From Maribacter sp. (GTDB lineage: Bacteria > Bacteroidota > Bacteroidia > Flavobacteriales > Flavobacteriaceae), in contig JAAETN010000016.1 of NCBI GenBank assembly GCA_024228355.1, forward strand, positions 1-49,017: a DNA stretch of 49,017 bases, given 5' to 3'. The notes beneath the pieces were generated by a model, which did no database searches, was not told where the DNA came from, and saw nothing but the letters and a program-made list of their open reading frames with translations. The translations under genes and the position numbers were made by a program. Shown piece after piece: positions 9,569 to 17,823 of this stretch (positions within the stretch are counted from its first letter, which is position 1; the number at the start of each line of letters is the position of its first letter).

Positions 9569-10627
9569 ATGATAGATCACAAGGAAAGAGTAAAGGCATT
9601 TATAAAACTTGGAGAATTCCTTAGGGAGTACAGCGAAAGCAATAAAAAAGATCATCTTGACACACCAAATCATGCATGGCAAAGTAAATTAAGCGATGTC
9701 ATTCTTCTTGCAGGTCATAAAAACGGATGGTTTACCGAAGACAATATAAATTTTGCCATTAGGAGTTGGGCTGAATTATTGACAACTGAAAACCTTGAAC
9801 AATGGTTGTCAAACTATGATTTGGTCAAAAATAAGCACAAAACTGTGGCATTGATCATGGCGGGAAACATTCCTTTGGTCGGTTTCCATGATTTTATATC
9901 CGTACTTCTTTCGGGCAACAAAGCTCTTGTTAAATTATCTTCAAACGATGCAATTTTGCTGCCTTTTATTGCAGAATTTTTAGTGGATCAAGTTGCATCC
10001 CTCAAGGAAGAAATTGATTTTACGGAAAACAAATTGGAAAATTTTGATGCCATAATAGCTACAGGCAGTGACAATACCTCCCGCTATTTTGAACATTATT
10101 TTGGACATAAACCCAATATTATTCGTAAAAACCGAAATTCCATCGCTATTTTGACCGGTGAAGAATCCAAAGAACAGCTTAAAGCCTTGGGTGACGACAT
10201 ATTTAGGTACTATGGCCTTGGTTGTAGGAGTGTTTCTAAAGTCTTTGTGCCAAAAGAATATAAGTTCGACGGTTTTTTTAAAGCCTTATTCGACTTCAAT
10301 CCCATTATAAACCAAACAAAATACGCCAACAATTACGATTATAATAAAGCTGTTTATTTAATGAGCGAATTTAAAATTCTTGAAAACGGATTCTTAATGC
10401 TAAAAGAAGATGAAGGCTTCTCCTCGCCAATAGCAACTTTATTTTATGAGGAATACTCATCCGTAAATGACTTGAAGCGCAAACTTTTATCAGATAGTAA
10501 TAAAATACAGTGTATTGTCGCAAATGGAATTCTAGAAGATGAGATTAATTTTGGTCAAACCCAAAAACCAAGTCTCACTGATTATGCCGATGGAGTTGAT
10601 ACTGTTGAATTCCTGTTAAAAACATAG
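9569..10627 (+). CDS. LuxC-like acyl-CoA reductase
   Basis: This 352-residue protein resembles the LuxC/acyl-CoA reductase branch of the aldehyde dehydrogenase superfamily. The nucleotide-binding region includes [15 protein letters not shown] (about 93-107), a conserved segment of the family, and the probable catalytic cysteine is C219 in [14 protein letters not shown]. By family it would reduce an acyl-CoA (or other activated acyl group) to an aldehyde with NAD(P)H. LuxC proteins are usually longer (about 480 residues), so this is the short form seen in Bacteroidota. It precedes serC by 74 nt and faces a ferredoxin gene. The physiological substrate is unknown, and the link with serine synthesis is unexplained. 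Confidence 0.85.
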   Translation: MIDHKERVKAFIKLGEFLREYSESNKKDHLDTPNHAWQSKLSDVILLAGHKNGWFTEDNINFAIRSWAELLTTENLEQWLSNYDLVKNKHKTVALIMAGNIPLVGFHDFISVLLSGNKALVKLSSNDAILLPFIAEFLVDQVASLKEEIDFTENKLENFDAIIATGSDNTSRYFEHYFGHKPNIIRKNRNSIAILTGEESKEQLKALGDDIFRYYGLGCRSVSKVFVPKEYKFDGFFKALFDFNPIINQTKYANNYDYNKAVYLMSEFKILENGFLMLKEDEGFSSPIATLFYEEYSSVNDLKRKLLSDSNKIQCIVANGILEDEINFGQTQKPSLTDYADGVDTVEFLLKT

Positions 10628-10653
10628 TGTAATAATTCCAATAATTATACCAA

Positions 10654-10680
10654 TTGTTCCCTTTAAATTCATGACCTTTG
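10654..10680 (+). promoter_or_regulatory. Weak candidate promoter before serC
   Basis: TTG at 10654-10656, a 16-nt spacer and GACCTTTG at 10673-10680 resemble the consensus, but the first -7 base is wrong (G for T) and the spacer is one base short. The serC ATG lies 21 nt downstream. If active, serC need not depend on the reductase promoter. Confidence 0.3.
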
Positions 10681-10701
10681 CGGTCTAAATTTCAATAAAA
10701 A

Positions 10702-11766
10702 ATGAAGAAACATAATTTTAGTGCAGGACCTTGTATATTACCACAAGAGGTGCTGTTAAAAGCCTCCGAGGCAATAATGGATTTTAATGGCTCAGGTCTA
10801 TCACTTATTGAAGTTTCACATAGGGGCAAGGATTTTGTTGATGTAATGGAGAATGCGCGAGCGCTTGCCATTGAGCTACTTGGTCTTGAGGGCAAAGGTT
10901 ATAAGGCCTTGTACTTACAAGGTGGTGCAAGTCTAGAATTTCTAATGGTCGCCTATAACTTATTGGAGACAAAAGCTGGGTATTTGAATACAGGTACCTG
11001 GAGCAGCAAAGCCATTAAAGAAGCCCAATTGTTTGGTGAGGTCATTGAAGTAGGTTCTTCAAAAGATGAAAACTTCAATTATATTCCAAAGGGATATAGT
11101 GTTCCAAAAGGATTGGATTATCTTCATTTAACCTCAAACAATACCATTTTTGGAACGCAACTGAAAAAATTCCCGAAAGTTGATACTACCTTGGTATGCG
11201 ATATGAGTTCTGATATTTTCTCAAGACAACTGGATTATTCGCAATTCGACTTAATTTATGCCGGTGCCCAAAAGAATATGGGGCCTGCGGGAACAACCTT
11301 AGTTGTAGTTAAAGAGGATATTTTGGGTAAGGTCTCTAGAAAAATACCCGCAATGTTGGATTATAGAATACATATCGGCAAGGACAGTATGTTCAACACA
11401 CCTTCTGTTTTTGCAGTTTACACTTCTTTGATGACATTGAAATGGTTGAAAGATTTAGGTGGAATAGCTGCCATTGAAGAGATCAATGATAAAAAAGCGC
11501 AACTGCTATATTCAGAGATAGACTTGAATCCAGTGTTCGATGGGTTTGCAAAGAAAGAAGATCGTTCTAACATGAATGCAACTTTCACTTTGACCAATGA
11601 TAAGTTAAAAGATACTTTCGATGCCATGTGGAAAGAAGCAGGCATTAATGGACTAAACGGTCACAGATCAGTTGGTGGCTACAGAGCATCAATGTATAAT
11701 GCACTATCACTCGAGAGTGTTGGTGCTTTAGTAGACGTAATGAGTGAAATGGAAAGAAAAGGATGA
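10702..11766 (+). CDS. serC: Phosphoserine aminotransferase
   Basis: This 354-residue class V aminotransferase has the normal SerC length. It opens with the family hallmark KHNFSAGPCILP, and the PLP-binding lysine is K191 in YAGAQKNMGPAG. The C-terminus carries the NGLNGHRSVGGYRASMYNA signature. It converts 3-phosphohydroxypyruvate and glutamate to phosphoserine and 2-oxoglutarate in serine synthesis, and may serve pyridoxine synthesis as well. The preceding pathway enzyme, SerA, lies about 400 nt downstream, separated only by a broken four-helix-bundle gene. A serB-type phosphatase is not in the window. Confidence 0.97.
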   Translation: MKKHNFSAGPCILPQEVLLKASEAIMDFNGSGLSLIEVSHRGKDFVDVMENARALAIELLGLEGKGYKALYLQGGASLEFLMVAYNLLETKAGYLNTGTWSSKAIKEAQLFGEVIEVGSSKDENFNYIPKGYSVPKGLDYLHLTSNNTIFGTQLKKFPKVDTTLVCDMSSDIFSRQLDYSQFDLIYAGAQKNMGPAGTTLVVVKEDILGKVSRKIPAMLDYRIHIGKDSMFNTPSVFAVYTSLMTLKWLKDLGGIAAIEEINDKKAQLLYSEIDLNPVFDGFAKKEDRSNMNATFTLTNDKLKDTFDAMWKEAGINGLNGHRSVGGYRASMYNALSLESVGALVDVMSEMERKG

Positions 11767-11809
11767 TTTTAATCCTAAGGGATTAGCTTTAAGTGATAAG
11801 TACTAAAGA

Positions 11810-12124
11810 ATGATTGAAGAAAGGAGTTTTAAATTTGCTATAAAAATAATAGCACTTGTAAAAATCCTCCGTAAACAAAAAGAGTACATTTTCGCGGATC
11901 AACTATTGCGTTCTGCAACAAGTATTGGGGCTAATGTAGCTGAGGCCGGAGCAGGTCAATCAAAAAAGGATTTCATAGCAAAAATGTCAATTGCTTCGAA
12001 AGAGTCCCGAGAAACTAGGTATTGGTTAAGATAGCTTAAAGAGAGTGGATTAATAAATGAAAATTTAGACTTTTATCTTGATGAGATCGAACAAATTATC
12101 AAAATCCTGACAAAAATTGTCTAA
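11810..12124 (+). pseudogene. Four-helix-bundle protein (S23/IVP family) interrupted by one in-frame TAG
   Basis: The first 74 codons encode a protein of the four-helix-bundle family first described from 23S rRNA intervening sequences: an AIKIIALVKILRK helix, then the hallmark QLLRSATSIGANVAEA and SKKDFIAKMSIASKE, then ETRYWLR. A TAG at 12032-12034 then stops the frame. Beyond it the same frame continues with LKESGLINENLDFYLDEIEQ and a short helix, ending at TAA 12122-12124. This is exactly the expected C-terminal helix, so the full gene would have 105 codons and the TAG replaces what is normally a leucine. One base change (such as TTG to TAG) explains it. The family's function is unknown. 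Confidence 0.85.
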
Positions 12125-12180
12125 ACAAGTCAAAAAAATCAAGAACTTGGAAATTAACATTCAAAACTTAAAATTTGAAT

Positions 12181-13131
12181 ATGAAAATATTAGCAAACGA
12201 CGGCATATCACAAACAGGTATCAGGGATCTAGAAGCAGAGGGCTTTGAAGTGAATACCTCAACAGTGGCCCAAGATCAACTCGTGAACTACATCAATGAA
12301 AATGAAATCGTTGGATTATTGGTTCGTAGTGCGACCCAAGTACGAAAAGATATCATTGACAATTGTCCATCACTAAAACTTATTGGTCGTGGAGGCGTTG
12401 GTATGGATAATATCGATGTGGCCTATGCCAAGGAAAAAGGATTGCACGTTATCAATACACCAGCGGCTTCTTCGGAATCAGTGGCCGAATTGGTTTTTGC
12501 CCATTTATTCGGTGGCGTTCGTTTTTTGTATGATGCCAATAGAAATATGCCTTTAGATGGCGACAGCAAATTCAAACAGCTTAAAAAAGCTTATGCTGGT
12601 GGTTCCGAGCTTAGAGGAAAGACGCTTGGTGTTATAGGATTTGGTAGAATTGGACAAGCTACAGCAAAAATTGCCTTAGGAATCGGTATGAAAGTAATTT
12701 ACTCCGATCCTTATATTGAAAAGGCTTCCATCGGAGTTAACTTCTATGATGGCCAATTAGTCTCTTTTGATTTTAATAGTATTTCTAAAGCAGAACTTCT
12801 GCAAAATGCTGATTTTATATCACTACATGTACCAGCCCAGAAGGATTACATAATCGGTGAGAATGAATTCAACATCATGAAAGAAGGTGCTGGAATAGTG
12901 AATGCTGCCAGAGGCGGAGTAATTGATGAGGTAGCTTTAGTAGATGCTTTGGAAACTGGAAAAGTTTCTTTCGCTGGCTTGGATGTTTTTGAATCTGAGC
13001 CCAACCCGGAAATTAAAATCCTTATGCATCCACAGATTTCCTTGACTCCTCATATTGGTGCGGCAACAGGTGAAGCTCAGGATAGAATTGGTAGTGAATT
13101 GGCTTCCCAGATTATTTCTCTTTTGAAATAA
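12181..13131 (+). CDS. serA: D-3-phosphoglycerate dehydrogenase
   Basis: This 316-residue 2-hydroxyacid dehydrogenase starts at the ATG at 12181; an in-frame TTG two codons earlier is less likely. Substrate-side motif GRGGVGMDNIDV, NAD-binding GVIGFGRIGQAT, active-site arginine in NAARGGVIDE, the acidic FESEP and the catalytic histidine in TPHIGAATGEAQ are all visible. It oxidises 3-phosphoglycerate to 3-phosphohydroxypyruvate, the first step of serine synthesis, feeding SerC. It lacks the C-terminal ACT domain found in E. coli SerA, so allosteric inhibition by serine through that domain is not expected. It lies in the serC cluster. Confidence 0.95.
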   Translation: MKILANDGISQTGIRDLEAEGFEVNTSTVAQDQLVNYINENEIVGLLVRSATQVRKDIIDNCPSLKLIGRGGVGMDNIDVAYAKEKGLHVINTPAASSESVAELVFAHLFGGVRFLYDANRNMPLDGDSKFKQLKKAYAGGSELRGKTLGVIGFGRIGQATAKIALGIGMKVIYSDPYIEKASIGVNFYDGQLVSFDFNSISKAELLQNADFISLHVPAQKDYIIGENEFNIMKEGAGIVNAARGGVIDEVALVDALETGKVSFAGLDVFESEPNPEIKILMHPQISLTPHIGAATGEAQDRIGSELASQIISLLK

Positions 13132-13206
13132 TATATTGAATTTCTTAGTCCCTATACTGAAACACTTTTTGTACATTACAAGACTGAATTATAAATTAAC
13201 TATAAC

Positions 13207-13839
13207 ATGTCTGGATTATTAGATTTACTAAACAGCCCTATGGGCAAACAACTGATTAGTGGTGTAGCTGGCCAAACTGGTCAACCTGAGAACAAAACCG
13301 CTGATGTATTAAGCATGGCAATGCCTTTGATTTTAGGTGCCATGAAAAAAAATGTGTCATCCCCTCAAGGAGCACAAGGATTAATGAGCGCACTATCATC
13401 TAAACACGACGGAAGTATTTTGGACGATCTTGGTGGATTGTTCGGTGGTGGTGTTGATGATTCTGTAATGAATGATGGTGCAGGAATTCTAGGTCACGTT
13501 TTCGGTGGAAAACAACCACAAGTAGAAAGTGCCTTGAGTCAAAAATCAGGTGTAGATGCCGGTTCTATTGCTAATATCCTTAAAATAGCAGCTCCCATCG
13601 TTATGGGATTTTTAGGCAAACAAACTTCTCAAAACAAAGTTAGCGATGCCAGTGGAATGAATAGCTTACTGGGAGGTATGCTAGGCGGACAACCACAACA
13701 AAACCAAAGCCTTATTACAACTTTATTGGATGCTGATGGTGACGGAAGCATTTTGGATGACGTTGCAGGTATGGTTATGAGCGGAGGTAAAAAGAAAGGT
13801 GGTCTCGGAGGACTATTAGGAGGCTTATTCGGAAAATAA
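13207..13839 (+). CDS. DUF937 domain protein
   Basis: The protein has 210 residues, is rich in glycine, and opens with GLLDLLNSPMGKQLISGVAGQTG, the start of the DUF937 domain. Two related halves are visible: SKHDGSILDDLGGLFGG in the middle and DADGDGSILDDVAGMVMSGG near the end, followed by a GLGGLLGGLFGK tail. DUF937 proteins are of unknown function and have no signal peptide here, so a cytoplasmic location is likely. The D-x-D-x-D run resembles a calcium-binding loop, but that may be coincidence. It follows serA by 75 nt and ends 27 nt before a strong terminator, so it closes the transcription unit. Confidence 0.88.
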   Translation: MSGLLDLLNSPMGKQLISGVAGQTGQPENKTADVLSMAMPLILGAMKKNVSSPQGAQGLMSALSSKHDGSILDDLGGLFGGGVDDSVMNDGAGILGHVFGGKQPQVESALSQKSGVDAGSIANILKIAAPIVMGFLGKQTSQNKVSDASGMNSLLGGMLGGQPQQNQSLITTLLDADGDGSILDDVAGMVMSGGKKKGGLGGLLGGLFGK

Positions 13840-13866
13840 CAGTACCATCATTGATAGTAATGTATA

Positions 13867-13895
13867 GCCGGTTGAAATTTCAACCGGCTTTTTTT
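13867..13895 (+). terminator. Rho-independent terminator after the serine cluster
   Basis: GCCGGTTGAAATTTCAACCGGC (13867-13888) is near-perfectly self-complementary, with an AT-rich centre forming a small loop, and is followed directly by seven T residues (13889-13895). It ends the DUF937 transcript. Confidence 0.9.
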
Positions 13896-13981
13896 GTATC
13901 TTTCTATTAAAAACGTGTAAGGAGTTCATTTTCAAACTGACTGATTATGAGATTATTTACACTCTAAAAAAAGCTATAGAA

Positions 13982-14440
13982 ATGAAAAAAATGATTTTAA
14001 AAACAAGTGGACTTTTATTTACAATTCTAATAATCGCCAGCAGCTGCGGTAGTAGCAAAGAATCTATTACTATTTCGGACGATGAAAAAATGGCCTTTAA
14101 AAAACAGGAAGGGGATACCATAACCATTGCCAATACTGAGACTGAATATGAAATCATCATTATTGAACCTGGTTTTAACTTTTGGTTACAGAGCATTGCC
14201 AAGCCGGAAGGATACTACTCGCAGTCCTACTTGGAAAACAGAAACAATCTTTATGTAATCGAATGGAACCAACGTGTATTGCAACCGATGCGCTTTGACC
14301 CTAATTTGTACCAATTGCGAATAGATTATTCCGCTGACATTGATTACGGGTATGAGGTAAACTATAAACTCCATAATTATTTTATATATTTTCAACGCAA
14401 ATACAACCAACGCTTAGGACCTTTCGTCCCTCGGATTTAA
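13982..14440 (+). CDS. DUF6146-type lipoprotein
   Basis: This 152-residue protein has a lipoprotein signal ending in LIIASSC (cysteine near residue 21) and a serine-rich linker before the folded part. The rest contains FNFWLQSIAKPEGYYSQSYLENRN and a pattern of aromatic residues known from the flavobacterial DUF6146 group, as I recall it. Its function is unknown. The signal predicts export and lipid anchoring. It stands just downstream of the terminator that follows the DUF937 gene, and another small envelope gene lies 32 nt downstream. Confidence 0.75.
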   Translation: MKKMILKTSGLLFTILIIASSCGSSKESITISDDEKMAFKKQEGDTITIANTETEYEIIIIEPGFNFWLQSIAKPEGYYSQSYLENRNNLYVIEWNQRVLQPMRFDPNLYQLRIDYSADIDYGYEVNYKLHNYFIYFQRKYNQRLGPFVPRI

Positions 14441-14444
14441 AAAG

Positions 14445-14452
14445 TATATTTG
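14445..14452 (+). promoter_or_regulatory. Candidate -7 box (TATATTTG) for the DUF6787-like gene
   Basis: TATATTTGC matches the flavobacterial -7 consensus and begins 5 nt after the preceding stop codon, with the next ATG 20 nt downstream. No TTG lies at the right distance upstream. Confidence 0.4.
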
Positions 14453-14472
14453 CCGCTTAATAGAATCCTAGA

Positions 14473-14775
14473 ATGGAGAAATTAAAGCAACGCTGGGGCA
14501 TTGAATCCAATTTTCAAATAATAGTGATTTTCGTCGTATTCGCTGTCACAGGTTCTGCGGCAGCAAAATTGGCAGCACCAGTAACTGAAATGATTGGCCT
14601 TGAGAGGGAAACTACCAATGCATGGTTTTATTGGATAACCCGTATTCTGCTCATATTTCCCATTTATCAGGTTTTATTGGTGGCTTTTGGGTGGCTGTTT
14701 GGCCAGTTCAGGTTTTTCTGGAATTTTGAAAAGAAAATGCTAAAACGTTTGGGTTTAGGTTTTCTACTTAAATAA
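14473..14775 (+). CDS. DUF6787-type small membrane protein
   Basis: The protein has 100 residues and two hydrophobic segments (about 16-34, IIVIFVVFAVTGSAAAKLA, and about 50-75, WFYWITRILLIFPIYQVLLVAFGWLFG). A basic, aromatic C-terminus follows (FRFFWNFEKKMLKRLG). The pattern fits the small conserved flavobacterial family I know as DUF6787; the function is unknown. It has no signal peptide and is probably an inner-membrane protein. Confidence 0.75.
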   Translation: MEKLKQRWGIESNFQIIVIFVVFAVTGSAAAKLAAPVTEMIGLERETTNAWFYWITRILLIFPIYQVLLVAFGWLFGQFRFFWNFEKKMLKRLGLGFLLK

Positions 14776-14815
14776 ATTAGACATTTCTTAACAGTAATCA
14801 AATCTAATTAATGGT

Positions 14816-14823
14816 TAACTTTG
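14816..14823 (+). promoter_or_regulatory. Candidate -7 box (TAACTTTG) very close to a start codon
   Basis: TAACTTTG matches the consensus but ends 4 nt before the ATG at 14828. A normal -7 to +1 distance would put transcription start at about the ATG, so either the mRNA is leaderless or translation starts elsewhere. No -33 TTG is seen at the right distance. Confidence 0.35.
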
Positions 14824-14827
14824 AAGT

Positions 14828-15160
14828 ATGAAATTATTTCACAATAAAAATTTCATACACACTATTTGCCTGCTTTTGGTGACCTTATTGCTTACTCCAT
14901 CAGTAGTAAAATTGGGCCATTTGATCTCTGAACATGAACACTTGGACTGCTCTGCCGTTGGCGAGCTCCATATTCATGAAGTTGAATTGGATTGTGACTT
15001 CCATGATTTTAATCTGTCGCCACAAATTCATTCTTCCTTAGTTGAAGTCCCAAGGCCATTGATAGTCAATATTCCGAAAAAAATTACTTTTCAATATACT
15101 TTTTTAAGTAAGTACCAAAAACTTCATTTTGCTCTTAGGGGTCCCCCATCAGCTTCATAG
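14828..15160 (+). CDS. Small secreted His/Cys-containing protein upstream of a TonB receptor
   Basis: This 110-residue protein has an N-terminal hydrophobic segment (IHTICLLLVTLLLTPSVV) that may act as a signal or anchor. It is followed by a metal-ligand-rich patch: ISEHEHLDCSAVGELHIHEV and ELDCDFHDF. I do not recognise a named family. The layout resembles short periplasmic or surface proteins found just ahead of metal-related transport genes in flavobacteria. It ends 43 nt before the TonB-dependent receptor, so the two are probably co-transcribed. Metal binding, probably zinc or copper, is an inference from composition and position only. Confidence 0.7.
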   Translation: MKLFHNKNFIHTICLLLVTLLLTPSVVKLGHLISEHEHLDCSAVGELHIHEVELDCDFHDFNLSPQIHSSLVEVPRPLIVNIPKKITFQYTFLSKYQKLHFALRGPPSAS

Positions 15161-15203
15161 ATTATTCGATTTAGTTTATTATTCAATTTTAAATCAATAT
15201 GTT

Positions 15204-17423
15204 ATGAAGTATATAATTCTATTCATAGTAATGGCAATTCCCTTTCATAAGGGTTTTACCCAAAACAAATTATCAGGAACGATAGATGATGCGGAAAATA
15301 AAGCTCCGTTAGAACAGGTATCCATTTATATTCCAGAATTGGAAAAAGGTACCGCAACCAATGAAAATGGTATTTATGAACTTAAAGATCTTCCAACAGG
15401 TAGTTTTATATTGGTCGTTTCCTCAATCGGTTTTGAAACATTTTCCAAGACCATAAATATAAGCGCAGGAGAAAACGTATTCAATGTTTCCCTGAATTCC
15501 ACTGCCATTGAAATGGAAGAGGTCATTGTATCAACGCCTTTTCACAAATTGCAGAGTGAAAATGTGATGAAAGTTGAACGGGCCGATATAGAAGAGCTCA
15601 AAGACCTGGGAGCTGTCACACTTTCCGATGGTCTTACAAAAATTGCAGGCGTTGAAAGTGTCTCGACCGGTGTGGGTATCGGCAAGCCCGTTATCCGCGG
15701 ATTGAGTGCTAACAGGGTTTTAGTGTATACCCAAGGTGTACGTATGGAAAATCAGCAATTTGGTGCTGAACACGGACTAGGAATCAACGGTTCAGGGATA
15801 GAAAGTGTTGAAGTGATAAAAGGTCCTGCCTCCCTACTCTATGGGTCAGATGCGATGGGTGGTGTACTCTATTTTAATCCGGAAAAATTTACGACAGCAA
15901 ATAATACCGAAGGGGATCTGAATTTAAATTATTTTACAAATACCGAGGGAATGAGCGCCAATATAGGATTAAAATCTTCAGGGGAAAAATTAAAATTCCT
16001 TGTACGCGGAGGTTATGCTTCGCACATTGATTATAAAACCGGAAATGATGCTAGATTAACCAATTCACGATTTAAGGAGTATGACCTAAAAACTGGATTG
16101 GGTTACCAATCCACTGAATTCAAGACCGAGTTGAGGTATAATTATAATGCAAAGAATTTGGGAATACCCGAAGAAATAGGTGAACAGAATAATTCGCGTG
16201 TTCCTGAATTACCTAATCAGGAGATCAACAACCATGTCCTAACTTCAAAATCCAAATTATTCTTTGAAAATTCCAGTTTGGAAGGCACCTTTGGTTATGT
16301 CTTTAACAATCGCAAAGAATTTGAGGATGATCAAGACGAAGCGGCTTTGGAAATGCATTTGGCTACTTTCAATTACAATGTACAATATGAATTACCACAA
16401 TTGGGAAAACTTGAGACCATCGTAGGACTTCAGGGTATGCGCCAGACCAATAAGAACTTCGGTGAAGAACAATTGATACCCGATGCAAATACCAATGACA
16501 TTGGGTTGCTGACCACATCGCATATTCATTTTAAAGATGAAAGTGGTATGCAGTTGGGAATTCGTTTTGATCATAGGAACATTGAAGGCGATATAAATAT
16601 CAGCCCACCGCAAAGCAGTTTTTATGAAAAATTAGATCGTAACTTTAATAGTTTTAATGCCGCCATTGGTTATAAATTCAAACTATCTAAAAAAAGTATC
16701 GTACGAATGAACCTGGCTTCAGGATTTCGAGCACCAAATTTAGCCGAGTTAACTTCCAACGGGGTTCATGAAGGCACCAATAGATATGAAATTGGTAATC
16801 CAAATTTGGAGAATGAACAAAATGTACAGGCAGATATTTCCTTAGAATATAAAAACAAGCACATTGAATTCTTCCTAAATGGATTCTATAATACCATAAA
16901 GGACTATATTTTTATTGAACCCAACGGTGAAATCATTGGCGAAGATGATGTGTTTGTCTACCAACAAGAGAACGCTGAATTATATGGTAGTGAAATAGGT
17001 TTTCATCTACATCCCCATCCATTGGATTGGTTACATTTCGAAAGTAGTTTTGAAACCGTCATTGGCAAACAAAATAATGGAACATATTTACCACTTATTC
17101 CAGCAAACAGTCTTATCAATACCATAAGGGTAGAATCAAACAACAGCAAAAAATCGCTTAAGAACGAATATGCCTACATCACCTTAAAATCAGTTTTTGA
17201 CCAGGATAATGTTGGCGATTTCGAAAACCCTACCAAAGGATATAATTTGGTGAATCTTGGTTTTGGCGGTGATGTATTGGTATTGAATATTCCGTTGGAA
17301 GTTCGTCTAAGCGCTCAGAACATATTTGACAAAACCTATATCTCGCATTTATCAAGATTGAAAACCGATGGGATAGCCAATATTGGCAGAAACGTTTCAT
17401 TGGCAGTTAGTATACCTCTATAA
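15204..17423 (+). CDS. TonB-dependent outer membrane receptor (possible metal/zinc type)
   Basis: The protein has 739 residues from the ATG at 15204, which starts a clear signal peptide (MKYIILFIVMAIPFHKGFTQ); the frame is open further upstream but has no signal there. After it come a carboxypeptidase-regulatory-like domain (about 22-100), a TonB plug with IRGLSANRVLVYTQGVRMEN and KGPASLLYGSDAMGGV, and a long beta barrel. The segment HLHPHPLDWLHFESSFE near residue 600 recalls ZnuD-type receptors. By family it imports a ligand across the outer membrane using TonB energy. The His/Cys-rich protein just upstream supports a metal role, but the substrate is not proven. Confidence 0.92.
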   Translation: MKYIILFIVMAIPFHKGFTQNKLSGTIDDAENKAPLEQVSIYIPELEKGTATNENGIYELKDLPTGSFILVVSSIGFETFSKTINISAGENVFNVSLNSTAIEMEEVIVSTPFHKLQSENVMKVERADIEELKDLGAVTLSDGLTKIAGVESVSTGVGIGKPVIRGLSANRVLVYTQGVRMENQQFGAEHGLGINGSGIESVEVIKGPASLLYGSDAMGGVLYFNPEKFTTANNTEGDLNLNYFTNTEGMSANIGLKSSGEKLKFLVRGGYASHIDYKTGNDARLTNSRFKEYDLKTGLGYQSTEFKTELRYNYNAKNLGIPEEIGEQNNSRVPELPNQEINNHVLTSKSKLFFENSSLEGTFGYVFNNRKEFEDDQDEAALEMHLATFNYNVQYELPQLGKLETIVGLQGMRQTNKNFGEEQLIPDANTNDIGLLTTSHIHFKDESGMQLGIRFDHRNIEGDINISPPQSSFYEKLDRNFNSFNAAIGYKFKLSKKSIVRMNLASGFRAPNLAELTSNGVHEGTNRYEIGNPNLENEQNVQADISLEYKNKHIEFFLNGFYNTIKDYIFIEPNGEIIGEDDVFVYQQENAELYGSEIGFHLHPHPLDWLHFESSFETVIGKQNNGTYLPLIPANSLINTIRVESNNSKKSLKNEYAYITLKSVFDQDNVGDFENPTKGYNLVNLGFGGDVLVLNIPLEVRLSAQNIFDKTYISHLSRLKTDGIANIGRNVSLAVSIPL

Positions 17424-17443
17424 AACTAAAAAAGTGAAGCTAA

Positions 17444-17752
17444 TCAGTCAGCATCGACCTCGATTATCTTTCCTTTTCTAGAACCTTTAAGAATATAGGT
17501 ATATATCCACATGATTGTAAAGGTCGGTACAATATCCAATCCAGGAATAATTTCCTCGATAAAGGTAAACACTCCGGCAGCCTGCCCTACTTTTCCCTTG
17601 TATAATCTTGTCATCAGCCAACCTGCCAAAGGTGCCCAGATAATATCGGAAAAATCACCAATAAAGGGCACTGCGAATGAAAGCATTCCAATGCCATCGA
17701 ATAATAATCCTAACAAAAGGAACTGGTACTTGTTATCTTTGTTTTTTGACAT
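17444..17752 (-). CDS. Small conserved membrane protein
   Basis: The protein has 102 residues from the ATG at 17750-17752. Hydrophobic stretches are separated by VPFIGDFSDIIWAPLAGWLM, which recalls the DUF4112 group, but I cannot assign a family with confidence. The order is a helix at about 10-28, a short loop, helix, a KGK loop, and a final helix with IIPGLDIVPTFTIMWIYTYIL. It is likely an inner-membrane protein of unknown function. It is convergent to the TonB receptor gene (20-nt gap). A consensus promoter ends only 3 nt before its ATG. Confidence 0.7.
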   Translation of the reverse strand: MSKNKDNKYQFLLLGLLFDGIGMLSFAVPFIGDFSDIIWAPLAGWLMTRLYKGKVGQAAGVFTFIEEIIPGLDIVPTFTIMWIYTYILKGSRKGKIIEVDAD

Positions 17753-17755
17753 ATT

Positions 17756-17786
17756 CAAAATTATGGATTCACCTTTAGCAATGCAA
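17756..17786 (-). promoter_or_regulatory. Promoter (TTG-N20-TAATTTTG) abutting the start of a small membrane-protein gene
   Basis: Reading leftward: TTG at 17786-17784, a 20-nt spacer, then TAATTTTG at 17763-17756, a full consensus match. The ATG begins 3 nt later at 17752, so transcription would start at or inside the start codon. This points to a leaderless mRNA or a downstream start. Confidence 0.5.
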
Positions 17787-17823
17787 CAAGGATGCCAAGT
17801 TTAATGCAGAAATAATGCGCTTC

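Noticed and set aside
9482-9682. N-terminal extension of the ferredoxin frame
   Set aside because: The added residues are unlike any ferredoxin and run through the promoters and into the reductase coding region.
14186-14410. Antisense open frame over the DUF6146 gene
   Set aside because: No signal, motif or spacing supports it; the lipoprotein frame explains the region.
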